A stretch of 64,000 bases of DNA, from the NCBI GenBank assembly GCA_023958085.1, contig JAMLGI010000001.1, forward strand, positions 248,001 through 312,000. Direction: 5' to 3'. Shown piece by piece: positions 29,501 through 36,629 of the stretch (positions within the stretch are counted from its first letter, which is position 1; each line of letters opens with the position of its first letter). A program made the translations under genes and the position numbers. This DNA is from Solirubrobacterales bacterium. GTDB lineage: Bacteria; Actinomycetota; Thermoleophilia; Solirubrobacterales; 70-9. The notes under the pieces are model-generated. The model was given only the letters and a program-made list of their open reading frames with translations, made no database searches and was not told the DNA's origin.

Positions 29501-29731
29501 GCCAGGCGGAGCGCGCTCGGTCTGAGGAAGCGTCCGAGGCAGTGGATCCGGATCGGGTTCCGCGGCTACTCGGTCGGCCGGGGGTATTCCGGGATCAGGA
29601 TTAAGCTGACCGGGCGAGCGGCCTGGGCGGCGCACCGACGTCGCACTCCGCTCCGGGTGAAGGTCGTGGTCACGGTGAAACAGAGGTCCTCCCATGACAC
29701 CGTCAGGAGCGCGATCAGGAAACTGAGATAG
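26525..29731 (+). CDS. Secreted DUF6351-family (alpha/beta-hydrolase-like) protein with Ig-like and ASPM/SPD-2/Hydin-like domains
   Basis: 1068 residues. A signal peptide follows a basic N-terminus (VFLVGTLVAMLLSVATALVPAQASA). The large N-terminal body belongs to the DUF6351 type and contains a nucleophile-elbow sequence GTGGSGGSM with Ser348 in a G-x-S-x-G context, plus NFGGGCEAGYHQGQQGG. Four or more paired cysteines fit an exported enzyme. After about residue 740 come an Ig-like domain (PPDTAISSAPVGVG...GTRFECRLD), a choice-of-anchor/Hydin-type domain (HDFGWIEVGREAEKVFTLASVGDADL, split) and a basic tail. Hydrolase activity is inferred from the elbow only; the substrate is unknown. Confidence 0.8.
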   Translation: MNLSGRVNGTVRDLAGWGCGANGIEGPRRAVFLVGTLVAMLLSVATALVPAQASAEAPGGDVPSISEQFSIRTVSSRPEMVSGGDALVELRVPPGVDLEGLSVLVGGNDRTADFAPVPGDPNLLRGMITLPQAELNTVVATLPGYPDRTLYLVNHPTTGPILSGPHQQPFTCTTALPTNGLGAPLDADCSVAATVTYQYRKAQGAGYLPLADPSAPYPADGAMTTTSEGKTVPFAVAVERGVINRAIYTIQTLIDVGPGSTQVRAGQGFNGKMVFNFGGGCEAGYHQGQQGGGVNGIVGSGYAFGQSTLNVFGNRCSDHVSAETLSMVKERFSENWAPIKATIGTGGSGGSMAQQMLNNNFPGLLDGSILGNSFPDNTFAANLLMDCRIVDSFVDAAGWTEAEKHAVKGGGIEQTCDRTFQAFGANFFNPADCPPTVPAPNRYNATTNPTGLRCVVFDGNRNVWGTDPGTGFARQPIDNIGVQYGLGALRDGTITPAQFIGLNQNVGSLDHDGVPQPGRRTASAESLEIAYRSGGMNEGGAGAQGIPVLDNRDHSIEITENGHHTIHALSMRARMSAAAGGATVPHVIYTSPTGNLTPGLSVQNLIPRMAGWIDNIQADQRPVSPRIKAVEGWPATLTDSCFDATGNVIAEETASVDSGTCGSLFPSGLAARQIAGGPLANDVLKCQLKLVTPADYPPGLTETELDQIRAVFPDGVCDYSKPGVEQETPRDSWRALPLTGATDIAPPDTAISSAPVGVGAAPEVEFRFSSTETGTRFECRLDSDEESGFGHCESGQPYTDLADGLHTFAVRAIDGAGNPDPTPATFTFRVGEPQPAASLQPQEHDFGWIEVGREAEKVFTLASVGDADLEVGAATLTGPGAGDFTISADGCSGISVPAGQDCPVTVRFSPNGPGLRQAALRMELNDTAGAAEAWLVGAGTEIQPPVTPRAGLGIGRLRLTGPRVRRHKRYARLGVTCSLVVMTRCSGRVRLMARRSALGLRKRPRQWIRIGFRGYSVGRGYSGIRIKLTGRAAWAAHRRRTPLRVKVVVTVKQRSSHDTVRSAIRKLR

Positions 29732-29787
29732 TTCACCCGGGCCCGGACAGCCGTCCCGGGTTCCCGGATCGGGGGTCCGGTCGCGGC

Positions 29788-30360
29788 TCACTCGAGAGCG
29801 GCTTCGGCCCGGTCGGCCTTCTTCTTCTGGTCGTCCGCAACCTGCCGGGTGGCTGCCGCCTCGGCTTCAAGTGAACCGAGGGCGGACCGGGCCCTGGCGA
29901 TCTGCCGGGTTGCCTTGGACCACTGCTTCTGCAGTTCCGGCTGGATCGAGTCGGTGTCGCAGTAGAGGTCTCCGATGCAGTCGTTCCAGGTGTTGTAAGC
30001 CTTGGTGTAACTGTTGAACGCCTTCTCGGCGGCGACCCCGGCACCGCCGACGCAGTTGAAGTCCATCTGGCCGATCGACATCTGGTCGTACGCCACCGAG
30101 ATGTCCCCGACCTGCTCGCCATAATCGGCAAAGGTCATGCCGACGGTGAGTCGGGAGTCGGTGGCCCTGAGGGCCTTGAGCAACCCGCCGACCTCCTCCC
30201 TGCAGGTGACCGCGACCACGGCTGCCTCCTCCGCCGCCCGGCTCAGCTTCTTCGCCTTGGCCCGCGCGGACTTGGCCGCATCCCTTTCCTCCTGGCTGGG
30301 CCCGCCACAGCCGGCCAGCAGCAGCGTGGCAACCAGCGAGCAGATGAATGTCCGGTACAT
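29788..30360 (-). CDS. Lipoprotein of unknown function
   Basis: 190 residues. The lipobox LLAGC puts the lipidated cysteine at 18, so it should be anchored on the outer face of the membrane. The mature part starts with a charged helix (EERDAAKSARAKAKKLSRAAEEAA), has four further cysteines (CREE, FNC, DDC-like WNDC, LYCDTD) and ends with a long helix rich in Ala, Gln and Lys, probably coiled coil. The start follows GGAGGAAGCC. It is divergent from the carbonic anhydrase gene. No family recognised. Confidence 0.82.
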   Translation of the reverse strand: MYRTFICSLVATLLLAGCGGPSQEERDAAKSARAKAKKLSRAAEEAAVVAVTCREEVGGLLKALRATDSRLTVGMTFADYGEQVGDISVAYDQMSIGQMDFNCVGGAGVAAEKAFNSYTKAYNTWNDCIGDLYCDTDSIQPELQKQWSKATRQIARARSALGSLEAEAAATRQVADDQKKKADRAEAALE

Positions 30361-30543
30361 GGCTTCCTCCAGAATCGGGTTGGACGGTCGGATCTCACTT
30401 CAAGGGGGGGGGTCGGTTCCTGCCCGCGGCTTCTGACAGCCGGAGGCAGCCGACGTGAGCCCGCCCGCCGCCGCCGATCCCCGGCCTGCTATAAATACCC
30501 GAAATCCGATCCGGATTCATATAAACGATCTCAAGGGGATTTC
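30361..30543. promoter_or_regulatory. Divergent promoter region of lipoprotein and carbonic anhydrase genes
   Basis: 183 bp. Towards the carbonic anhydrase side are two A/T-rich boxes, TATAAAT at 30490-30496 and TATAAA at 30520-30525. Between them lies an inverted repeat AATCCG-ATC-CGGATT at 30503-30517 that could be an operator. The carbonic anhydrase ribosome site AAGGGG is at 30533-30538. Confidence 0.5.
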
Positions 30544-31050
30544 ATGGGCACCACTGAACAGGCAACAGTCACCGAGGAACTACTTCGAAACGCCGCGGAC
30601 TACGCCGCCGATTTCGACAAGGGCGAGCTGCCGCTGCCTCCCGGGAAGAGGACCGTGGTCATCGCCTGCATGGACGCCCGCCTCAACCCCTACGGAATTC
30701 TCGGGCTCAGCGAGGGTGACGCCCACGTGATCCGCAACGCGGGCGGGGTAGTGAACGACGAGGCGATCCGGTCGCTGGCGATCTCCCAGCATCTGCTGGG
30801 AACCGAGGAGATCATCCTCATCCACCACACCGACTGCGGCATGCTGACCTTCACCGATGAGGAGTTCGCGGCGAAACTGGAAACCGAAGCCGGCAAGCGG
30901 CCGGAGTGGCACGCCCACTCCTTCACCGACCTGGAGGAGGACGTCCGGGCCGGAATTGAGCGGATCAAGTCGAGCCCGTTCGTGCCGAAGAACGACCGGG
31001 TCCGCGGTTTCGTCTACGACGTCAGGACCGGCGAACTGAACGAGGTCTGA
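30544..31050 (+). CDS. Beta-class carbonic anhydrase
   Basis: 168 residues. Zinc and catalytic residues are in place: VVIACMDARLNPY with Cys42, Asp44 and Arg46, then ILIHHTDCGML with His95 and Cys98. HVIRNAGG lies between. It reversibly hydrates CO2 in the cytoplasm. The short length and MDARL..YGILGL pattern match the type II-like short beta-CAs common in actinobacteria. A strong hairpin follows the gene. Confidence 0.93.
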   Translation: MGTTEQATVTEELLRNAADYAADFDKGELPLPPGKRTVVIACMDARLNPYGILGLSEGDAHVIRNAGGVVNDEAIRSLAISQHLLGTEEIILIHHTDCGMLTFTDEEFAAKLETEAGKRPEWHAHSFTDLEEDVRAGIERIKSSPFVPKNDRVRGFVYDVRTGELNEV

Positions 31051-31056
31051 CCAATC

Positions 31057-31088
31057 ACCGCTCCCGGGGCAAGAGTCCCGGGAGCGGT
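31057..31088 (+). terminator. Terminator hairpin after carbonic anhydrase
   Basis: ACCGCTCCCGGG and CCCGGGAGCGGT form a perfect 12-bp stem around an 8-nt loop, starting six bases after the stop codon. No T-run follows. Confidence 0.8.
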
Positions 31089-31195
31089 TGGTCGCGCTCC
31101 GCAGCCCCGATCCTCAATCACGGTTGCGTCCGGGCGGGTCCTGCGGCTAGGGTCTCCCTGTCCGGCAGTCGCGCCGAACCAACCCAAGGAGCTGG

Positions 31196-31618
31196 ATGAA
31201 CGAAGAACTGGAAATGGGCCCGATCGACTACATCCTGGTCGAATGGATCGACGGCAAGCCGACTGGCGAGGCGATCCCCCATCTGGTGGATCTGGTCGAG
31301 GGCGGACTGATCCGGATCCTCGATCTCGCCTTTCTGATGAAGGACGAGGACGGCACCGTCGCCGAGATCGAGATCACCGACCTCGGCGACGAGATCAGGG
31401 TCTTTGAGGGTGTGTCCTCCGGTGTGATCGACCAGAGTGACCTGACCGACGCCGGGGCTGCGCTCGAACCGGGCCGGGCGGCGGCCCTCCTGGTTTACGA
31501 GAACAGCTGGGCCGCGCCCTTTGCAACCGCGGTCAGGCGTTCCGGGGCGCAGTTGGTGGCCAGCGGCCGGATCCCGGCCCAGGCGCTGCTCGACAGCCTC
31601 GATGCCACCGGCAACTGA
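31196..31618 (+). CDS. DUF6325-family protein
   Basis: 140 residues. GPIDYILVEWIDGKPTGEAI, then HLVDLVEGGLIRILDLAFLMKDEDG is characteristic of the DUF6325 family, a small soluble alpha/beta protein widespread in actinobacteria and often followed by a SHOCT protein, as here. The C-terminal AALLVYENSWAAPFATAVRRSGAQLVASGRIP is also family-like. Function unknown. AAGGAG lies six bases before the ATG. Confidence 0.88.
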   Translation: MNEELEMGPIDYILVEWIDGKPTGEAIPHLVDLVEGGLIRILDLAFLMKDEDGTVAEIEITDLGDEIRVFEGVSSGVIDQSDLTDAGAALEPGRAAALLVYENSWAAPFATAVRRSGAQLVASGRIPAQALLDSLDATGN

Positions 31619-31642
31619 AAACGAAGAGAAAAGGAGCAAGAG

Positions 31643-31933
31643 ATGCCAGGACTTCTCAGAGGCGTGGCCCGGACCGCGGTGGTGGCCGGGACCGCGACCG
31701 CAGTAAGCAACCGTGTGTCCCGCCGACAGGCGGATCGCTGGGCCCAGCAGGACGGACCCCAGTACGCCAACCCCCGGGCCGACCTCGCCGCCCAGCAGGC
31801 CCCGGCCGCGCCCGAACCGGCTGCAGCCGAGGATCCGATCGCCAGGCTCAGGGAGCTCGGCGAACTGCGCGACAGCGGGATCCTGACCGAGGAGGAGTTC
31901 GCCGCGCAGAAGGCGAAGATCCTGGGCGCCTGA
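31643..31933 (+). CDS. SHOCT-domain protein
   Basis: 96 residues. An N-terminal hydrophobic/basic stretch (GLLRGVARTAVVAGTATAVSNRVSRRQADRW) and an Ala/Pro linker lead to a C-terminal SHOCT motif, LRELGELRDSGILTEEEFAAQKAKILG. SHOCT domains are short membrane-proximal oligomerisation modules. It lies 24 bp after the DUF6325 gene with AAGGAG upstream, so the two form an operon. Confidence 0.9.
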   Translation: MPGLLRGVARTAVVAGTATAVSNRVSRRQADRWAQQDGPQYANPRADLAAQQAPAAPEPAAAEDPIARLRELGELRDSGILTEEEFAAQKAKILGA

Positions 31934-31955
31934 GCGCCGACTTCCTTTCCGATCA

Positions 31956-31992
31956 GCCCCGCCCCCGGGGCGCCACCGCCGGGGGCAGGGGC
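31956..31992 (+). terminator. GC-rich hairpin after the DUF6325-SHOCT operon
   Basis: GCCCCGCCCCCGG pairs with CCGGGGGCAGGGGC with one bulged A, around a 10-nt loop. It lies 23 bp after the SHOCT stop and between convergent genes, so it could serve both strands. Confidence 0.65.
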
Positions 31993-32032
31993 CGGGTCAG
32001 CCGGGTGGGGATCGAGTCCCGTCCCGGCTGCT

Positions 32033-32637
32033 CTAGATCTCGGACTCCCAAAAGCATTCGGGCTTGGAGGTCCAGAGGCTTATCCGATCCCAACGGTCGT
32101 AGGACACATCGGCGTAGGCACCGCAGATGATCGAGTCGGAGAGTGTCCCGTCGTCCTCGTTGTAGACGTCCTCTGTAACCGCCACCAGGCAGCGCACTTT
32201 GCTCCGCGAACGCCGTTTGCAGGCGCCGGCGCCGTACTTGCTCCAGTCGGCTGCCGGGTCGAGATAGATCTTCCTCGCGTAGTTGGTCGCAACGGCTTTC
32301 GCCAGAGAGATCGGCATCCATTTCAAGCGGGCGCTTCGCAGACAGTTTCGGCGACGCCTGCGGTTGCGAATTCGTTGGCACTGGGCCGGGGTGCGGCTGG
32401 CTACTGCCAGATTCGGTCTCCCCGATGACCCGGCCACGCGGTCCAGGCTGCGGGCGAACGATTCCCTGGCGGCGACAGCGGCAGGGTCCGGGGCCGGATC
32501 CGCTCCTCCGAGGGCGGCGGCTACAGCCGTCGCTCCCGGGGCACGCCCTCGGATGCGGCGCTGGCTCCAGCTACGGAAACCCAGGCTAGACCCGTCAACA
32601 GCAGGCAGGAAAGCAGGGTGAGCGTACGTTTGGTCAA
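32033..32637 (-). pseudogene. Secreted cysteine-containing protein disrupted by a single frameshift
   Basis: Starting at TTG 32637, preceded by AAGGAG with 8-nt spacing, the minus strand encodes a clear signal peptide (TKRTLTLLSCLLLTGLAWVSV, continuing AGASAASEGV). It then runs into TAG at 32521-32523. The frame one base away continues as a plausible mature protein: GATAVAAALGGADPAPDP, QCQRIRNRRRR, YARKIYLDPAADWSKYGAGA, and so on to WESEI with five cysteines. Adding one C to the CCCC run near 32537-32541 joins the two into about 200 residues. It is either a real frameshift mutation or an assembly error in a homopolymer. Confidence 0.7.
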
Positions 32638-32757
32638 GTTCAGTTCTCCTTGGGCGGTGGATGGCCGAAAGCGGCCGGTCAGTCAGGAGGTCGGTGCGAA
32701 CCGAGGATTCCTGACGGACCGGTTGCTGCATTCCCTTTTGGGTCCAGCCCTTCGTCC

Positions 32758-33186
32758 CTACTGGAGCAGGATCACCAGGATCGTTCCCAGGCCGAGGGCG
32801 ATCCCGGCCACGGTCAGCAGGGTCAGGAACCGGTCCGGCCCGCTGCCCGCTGTCTCGGCACCGCTCTCCTGCTCCACCTTTCGCGCCCACCTCGTCCCGT
32901 AGCTGAAGAGGGCGATCCCGTAGATGGCGAACGCCACTCCGAGCGCGATGTAAGGCCAGGAAGCCGAGTTCGGGGCGAGTTCCGGCAACAGCCGCCCGAC
33001 CCCGATCGCCACCGCGAAAGCGGTCAGGCCGGTGCGCCACCAGGCCAGCCGGGTACGCTCCTCGGCCATCGTGGTCCGCTCGGTCGCGAGATCGGTCCGC
33101 TCCTCGGCCAGGGTAGTCCGTTCGGTCGCCAGACCCGCCTGAAGATCCGTCCCGCCGACACCGCGGCTTCCCGGGTCGGGCCTCAT
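32758..33186 (-). CDS. DUF202 (YidH-like) membrane protein
   Basis: 142 residues. A hydrophilic N-terminus with the repeated heptad-like pattern ATERTTLAEERTDLATERTT ends in the DUF202 signature EERTRLAWWRTGLTAFAVAIGVGR. Three transmembrane helices follow: the signature helix, PYIALGVAFAIYGIALFSYG and FLTLLTVAGIALGLGTILVILL. Inner membrane, function unknown. The ERTxLAxER repeat extends the motif normally present once. Confidence 0.85.
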   Translation of the reverse strand: MRPDPGSRGVGGTDLQAGLATERTTLAEERTDLATERTTMAEERTRLAWWRTGLTAFAVAIGVGRLLPELAPNSASWPYIALGVAFAIYGIALFSYGTRWARKVEQESGAETAGSGPDRFLTLLTVAGIALGLGTILVILLQ

Positions 33187-33256
33187 TTGTGGCTACCTCG
33201 GGGTGGGACTGTCTCGGAACCGCATCGCATCGCGATCCAAGGATATCCCCGGCCGA

Positions 33257-34681
33257 TCAACCGTTCGGGATCTTCTTGCCCGGATTAAGCAGGTTCTTCG
33301 GGTCGAACAGCCGCTTGATCTCCCGCTCGAGACGGATCTCGGCCGGATCCAGCGCCCGCTCGACATACCCGGTCTTCATGGCGCCGATGCCGTGCTCCCC
33401 GCTGATTGAGCCACCGAGGCGGATCGCCATCTCGAAGACCTCGCCCGCCGCCCGCTCGGCCCGCTCCAGCTCCTCCCGGTCGGCGAGGTCGACCAGAAAG
33501 GTCGCGTGCAGGTTGCCGTCACCGGCGTGCCCCCAGGAGCAGGCCTCCAGTGAGTGACGCTCGCCGATCTCGAGCACCGTCTCGATCGCTTCGGCCAGAC
33601 GCTCGCCCGGCACGACCACATCCTCGGAGAGCTTTCCTCCACGGGCGGCGGCGACCGCGATCGATACCCCGTCTCGCCACTGCCAGAGCCGGCCGATCTC
33701 ACCCCGTTCGGTGATCAGGGTGGCTGGCGCGAGTGCCCCCCCGTCCATCGCTTCGGCCAGCTCGCCGCTGAGCCGTTCGACCTCGGCCGGATCTCCGTCC
33801 GCTTCCGCCAGAACCGCGAATCCCGGATGCCTCGGGGCGGGGAAGGGGTAGGAGCCGATCGAGGCTTCCATCGACCTTCGATCCAGGTACTCGAGCGCGG
33901 TCGGTTGAAGTCCACTGCCCATGATCATCGCGATCGCTTCGCAGCCGGACTGGACGTCGGGGTAGAAGGCGACCACGGCACCGCGGGTTTGCGGGGCCGG
34001 AACCAGGCGAAGCCAGGCGGCGGTCACGATCCCGAGGGTTCCCTCCGAGCCGATCATCAGATCGGTCAGGTCGACCGCAGCCACGTCCTTGCGGATCGGA
34101 CCGCCGGTTCGGACGATCTCACCCGGGGCGACCACCGCCTCGATCCCGGTGACCCAGGCTCCGGTCACCCCGTACTTGAAGGCATGCGGGCCACCGGCGT
34201 TGGTGGCGATATTGCCGCCGATCATCGACTGCTCCGAGGCCCCGGGGTCGGGCGGGAAAAGCAGCCCGTTTTCCAGCGCAACCCGGTGGACCGTCCCGGT
34301 GGTGACCCCGGCCTCGACCTCCATCCGCCAGAGCTCGGGGGTGATCGACCGGATCCGATTGAGGCGTTCGAGGCCGATCACCACGCCACCGTCCGGGACC
34401 GCTCCCGCAGCCAGCCCGGTGCCGCCGCCACGCACGGTCATCGGCAGCTCACGTTCGTAGCAGTAGCGAAAGACCGCGGCGACCTCCTCGGTTGAACCGG
34501 GGAGGACCAGGGCGTCGGCGTGGCCGGTCACGCCCCGGTTGCTGGTTGCGTCCTGACAGGACTCGCGAAACGCAGGCCCCTCGCTGAGCACTGCGTCGGG
34601 GCCGAGCAGACCGGCAAGGTCGTCCGGCATCCCCGGGGGGGAATGGGTGCGTCCGGCTGCCTCGCTCTCACCTACGGTCAA
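33257..34681 (-). CDS. FAD-linked oxidase, glycolate/D-lactate dehydrogenase GlcD type
   Basis: 474 residues from TTG 34681, which has GAGGAG four bases upstream; the longer open frame would cover the divergent promoter. The FAD_binding_4 fold shows VLPGSTEEVAAVFRYCYE, the FAD-contact loop TVRGGGTGLAAGAVPDGG, DPGASEQSMIGGNIATNAGG and LMIGSEGTLGIVT. The C-terminal FAD-oxidase_C part has SWGHAGDGNLHATF and SGEHGIGAMKTGYV. It oxidises a 2-hydroxy acid to a 2-oxo acid, reducing an electron carrier. It is divergent from the catabolic operon, sharing a palindromic control region, and may supply or consume a pathway intermediate. Confidence 0.88.
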   Translation of the reverse strand: MTVGESEAAGRTHSPPGMPDDLAGLLGPDAVLSEGPAFRESCQDATSNRGVTGHADALVLPGSTEEVAAVFRYCYERELPMTVRGGGTGLAAGAVPDGGVVIGLERLNRIRSITPELWRMEVEAGVTTGTVHRVALENGLLFPPDPGASEQSMIGGNIATNAGGPHAFKYGVTGAWVTGIEAVVAPGEIVRTGGPIRKDVAAVDLTDLMIGSEGTLGIVTAAWLRLVPAPQTRGAVVAFYPDVQSGCEAIAMIMGSGLQPTALEYLDRRSMEASIGSYPFPAPRHPGFAVLAEADGDPAEVERLSGELAEAMDGGALAPATLITERGEIGRLWQWRDGVSIAVAAARGGKLSEDVVVPGERLAEAIETVLEIGERHSLEACSWGHAGDGNLHATFLVDLADREELERAERAAGEVFEMAIRLGGSISGEHGIGAMKTGYVERALDPAEIRLEREIKRLFDPKNLLNPGKKIPNG

Positions 34682-34740
34682 GTCTCTCCTCGTTGCATCG
34701 GGCGGCGGTGGTCGGAACCTCCTCGCCCTCCAAGATTGTT

Positions 34741-34754
34741 GGTAACATGTTACC
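34741..34754. promoter_or_regulatory. Palindromic operator between the oxidase gene and the catabolic operon
   Basis: GGTAACATGTTACC is a perfect 14-bp palindrome midway between two divergent transcription units. It reads TAACAT on both strands, so it may double as the -10 element. GGT...ACC half-sites suit FadR-type GntR regulators, one of which is encoded in this operon at 39823. Confidence 0.65.
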
Positions 34755-34846
34755 GGCTTCAGGCTACAACCGTCCGAGTCACTTCCGAGGTGGCCGGAAA
34801 AAGCCGGATTCGGGACATTCCGAAGCGGCAGACGAGGAGAGTGAAA

Positions 34847-36601
34847 GTGGGACTTACCGGTGGCGAGGTAATCGCCGAATACCTGATCAAGGAGAGAGTT
34901 CCGTACGTGTTCGGGATCCCCGGGCATGGCGACATGGCGCTTTTTGACGCGTTCAAGGACCGCCAGGACCGAATCGAGATCATCGGTGTCAAGCATGAGC
35001 AGGCGGCAGCCCACATGGCCGACGCCTACTTTCGTGCCTGCGGGCGGCCCTTGGCCACCCTGACCTCGATCGGCCCGGGCTCGCTCAACATCGCCACCGG
35101 CCTGGCCACCTCGTTCGTCGACTCGATCCCGCTGATCTCCTTCACCGGCGGACCCCAGACCTACATGCTGGGCAAGGGTGTCCTACAGGAACTGGAGCGT
35201 CAGCAGGACAACGTCTTCCCCCACATCATGCAGCCGATGGTCAAGCGGAACTGGGATGTCCAGCACGTTGACCTGCTCTCCGACGTGCTGCCGCGGGCCT
35301 TCAACAACATGCTTTCCGGCCGTCCCGGTCCGGTTCACATCGAGGTTCCGATGGACGTCCAGGCCGGTCTGACCGATCAGGCCGTTCCCGACCCGGCCTC
35401 CCGCCGGGCGGCCTTCGGGCGGGTCAAACCCGACCCCGACGGGATCGACGCCGCCGCGAAACGGCTGCTTTCGGCCCGCCGGCCCGTGATCCTCGCCGGC
35501 GGCGGGGTGCTCACCGCCGAGGCTTCGGCCGAACTGCGTGCGGTTGCCGAGTACCTCGACGCGCCGGTAGTCACCTCGATGATGGGCAAGGGCTCCTTCT
35601 CCGAGGATCATCCGCTCGCCGCCGAGCACACCGGCGCAAACGGCACCGCGGTCGGCAACCACATGAGCCGGAACGCAGATGTGCTGCTGGCGATCGGCAC
35701 CCGGTTCGCGGAGCAGAACTCCTCCTCCTACATGGACGGGATGTCCTACTCGATCCCGCCGACCGAACTGATCCACTTCGACATCGATCCGACCGAGATC
35801 GGCAAGAACTACCCGACCGCGGTCGGTGTCGTCACCGACGCGAAGGCCGGTCTTGCCGACCTGCTCGATGCCCTTCAGGACCAGAACGGTGCCGCCGCGA
35901 TCGACCGGCCCGAGTACCGGGCGGAACTGGCCGAGATGCGCCAGAAGTGGAACGAGATGATGACCGGCCGCTGGACCGACAAGCTCTCGCTCAGCCGCGT
36001 CCTCCACGGTGCCCGCGAGGTGCTGCCGCGGGAGGCGATCGCGATCGCCTCGGCCGGCCATCCGCAGATCCAGGCATTCCAGGAGTTCAAGTCCTACGAA
36101 CCGCGCACCTGGCTCACCCCGGGTGGTTACTCGACGATGGGCTACACGATGCCGGCCGCGATCGGCGCCAAGCTGGCCTGTCCGGATGTGCCGGTGGTCG
36201 GCTTCGCCGGTGACGGTGATCTACAGCAGACGATTCAGGAGCTGGCGGTGGCTGCCGAAACCAACACCCCGGTGATCATCGCCTGCGTGAACAACACCGG
36301 CTGGATCTCGATCCGGGACTTCCAGCGCGGCATGTTCGGAGAGGATCGCGGTTTCCACACAGAGTTCCGCCAGCGCAAGGGCGACCAGTTCATGCCGGTC
36401 GACTACTGCGCGATCGCCAAGGCCTTCAACTGCGGGGCCGAGAAGGTGACCGAGCCGGCCGGGGTCAGCGGGGCCTTCGAGCGGGCGATCGCCTCGGACG
36501 GACCCTGCCTGATCGAGTTCGACCTCTCCCGGGATCCAGCCGAGAGCGAAGGCGTAAACAACGGTCACTGGGATCTGCCCAAGCCGGCCTACCTGCCCTG
36601 A
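34847..36601 (+). CDS. Thiamine-diphosphate-dependent enzyme (acetolactate synthase/decarboxylase superfamily)
   Basis: 584 residues from GTG 34847, seven bases after GAGGAG. The Pyr domain has GVKHEQAAAHMADAY with the catalytic Glu, the central domain has RRPVILAGGGVLT and LIHFDIDPTEIGKNYPT, and the PP domain has GDGDLQQTIQELAVAAETN and VNNTGW for Mg-ThDP. It acts on a 2-oxo acid or aldehyde donor by decarboxylation or carboligation; the exact reaction is not visible. It is the first gene of a six-gene overlapping operon. Possible comparisons are Xsc, IolD or 2-oxo acid decarboxylases, none decisive. Confidence 0.88.
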   Translation: MGLTGGEVIAEYLIKERVPYVFGIPGHGDMALFDAFKDRQDRIEIIGVKHEQAAAHMADAYFRACGRPLATLTSIGPGSLNIATGLATSFVDSIPLISFTGGPQTYMLGKGVLQELERQQDNVFPHIMQPMVKRNWDVQHVDLLSDVLPRAFNNMLSGRPGPVHIEVPMDVQAGLTDQAVPDPASRRAAFGRVKPDPDGIDAAAKRLLSARRPVILAGGGVLTAEASAELRAVAEYLDAPVVTSMMGKGSFSEDHPLAAEHTGANGTAVGNHMSRNADVLLAIGTRFAEQNSSSYMDGMSYSIPPTELIHFDIDPTEIGKNYPTAVGVVTDAKAGLADLLDALQDQNGAAAIDRPEYRAELAEMRQKWNEMMTGRWTDKLSLSRVLHGAREVLPREAIAIASAGHPQIQAFQEFKSYEPRTWLTPGGYSTMGYTMPAAIGAKLACPDVPVVGFAGDGDLQQTIQELAVAAETNTPVIIACVNNTGWISIRDFQRGMFGEDRGFHTEFRQRKGDQFMPVDYCAIAKAFNCGAEKVTEPAGVSGAFERAIASDGPCLIEFDLSRDPAESEGVNNGHWDLPKPAYLP

Positions 36602-36629
36602 CCGAAACGCAAGCGAGAGAGGAGAGCAC

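Noticed and set aside
32638-33040. N-terminal part of the long 335-residue minus-strand frame
   Set aside because: Antisense-phase sequence inside the DUF202 gene and its downstream gap; the true start is the TTG with ribosome site at 32637.
34682-35014. 111-residue N-terminal extension of the GlcD-like oxidase
   Set aside because: It overlaps the divergent promoter and the start of the ThDP enzyme; TTG 34681 has its own ribosome site.
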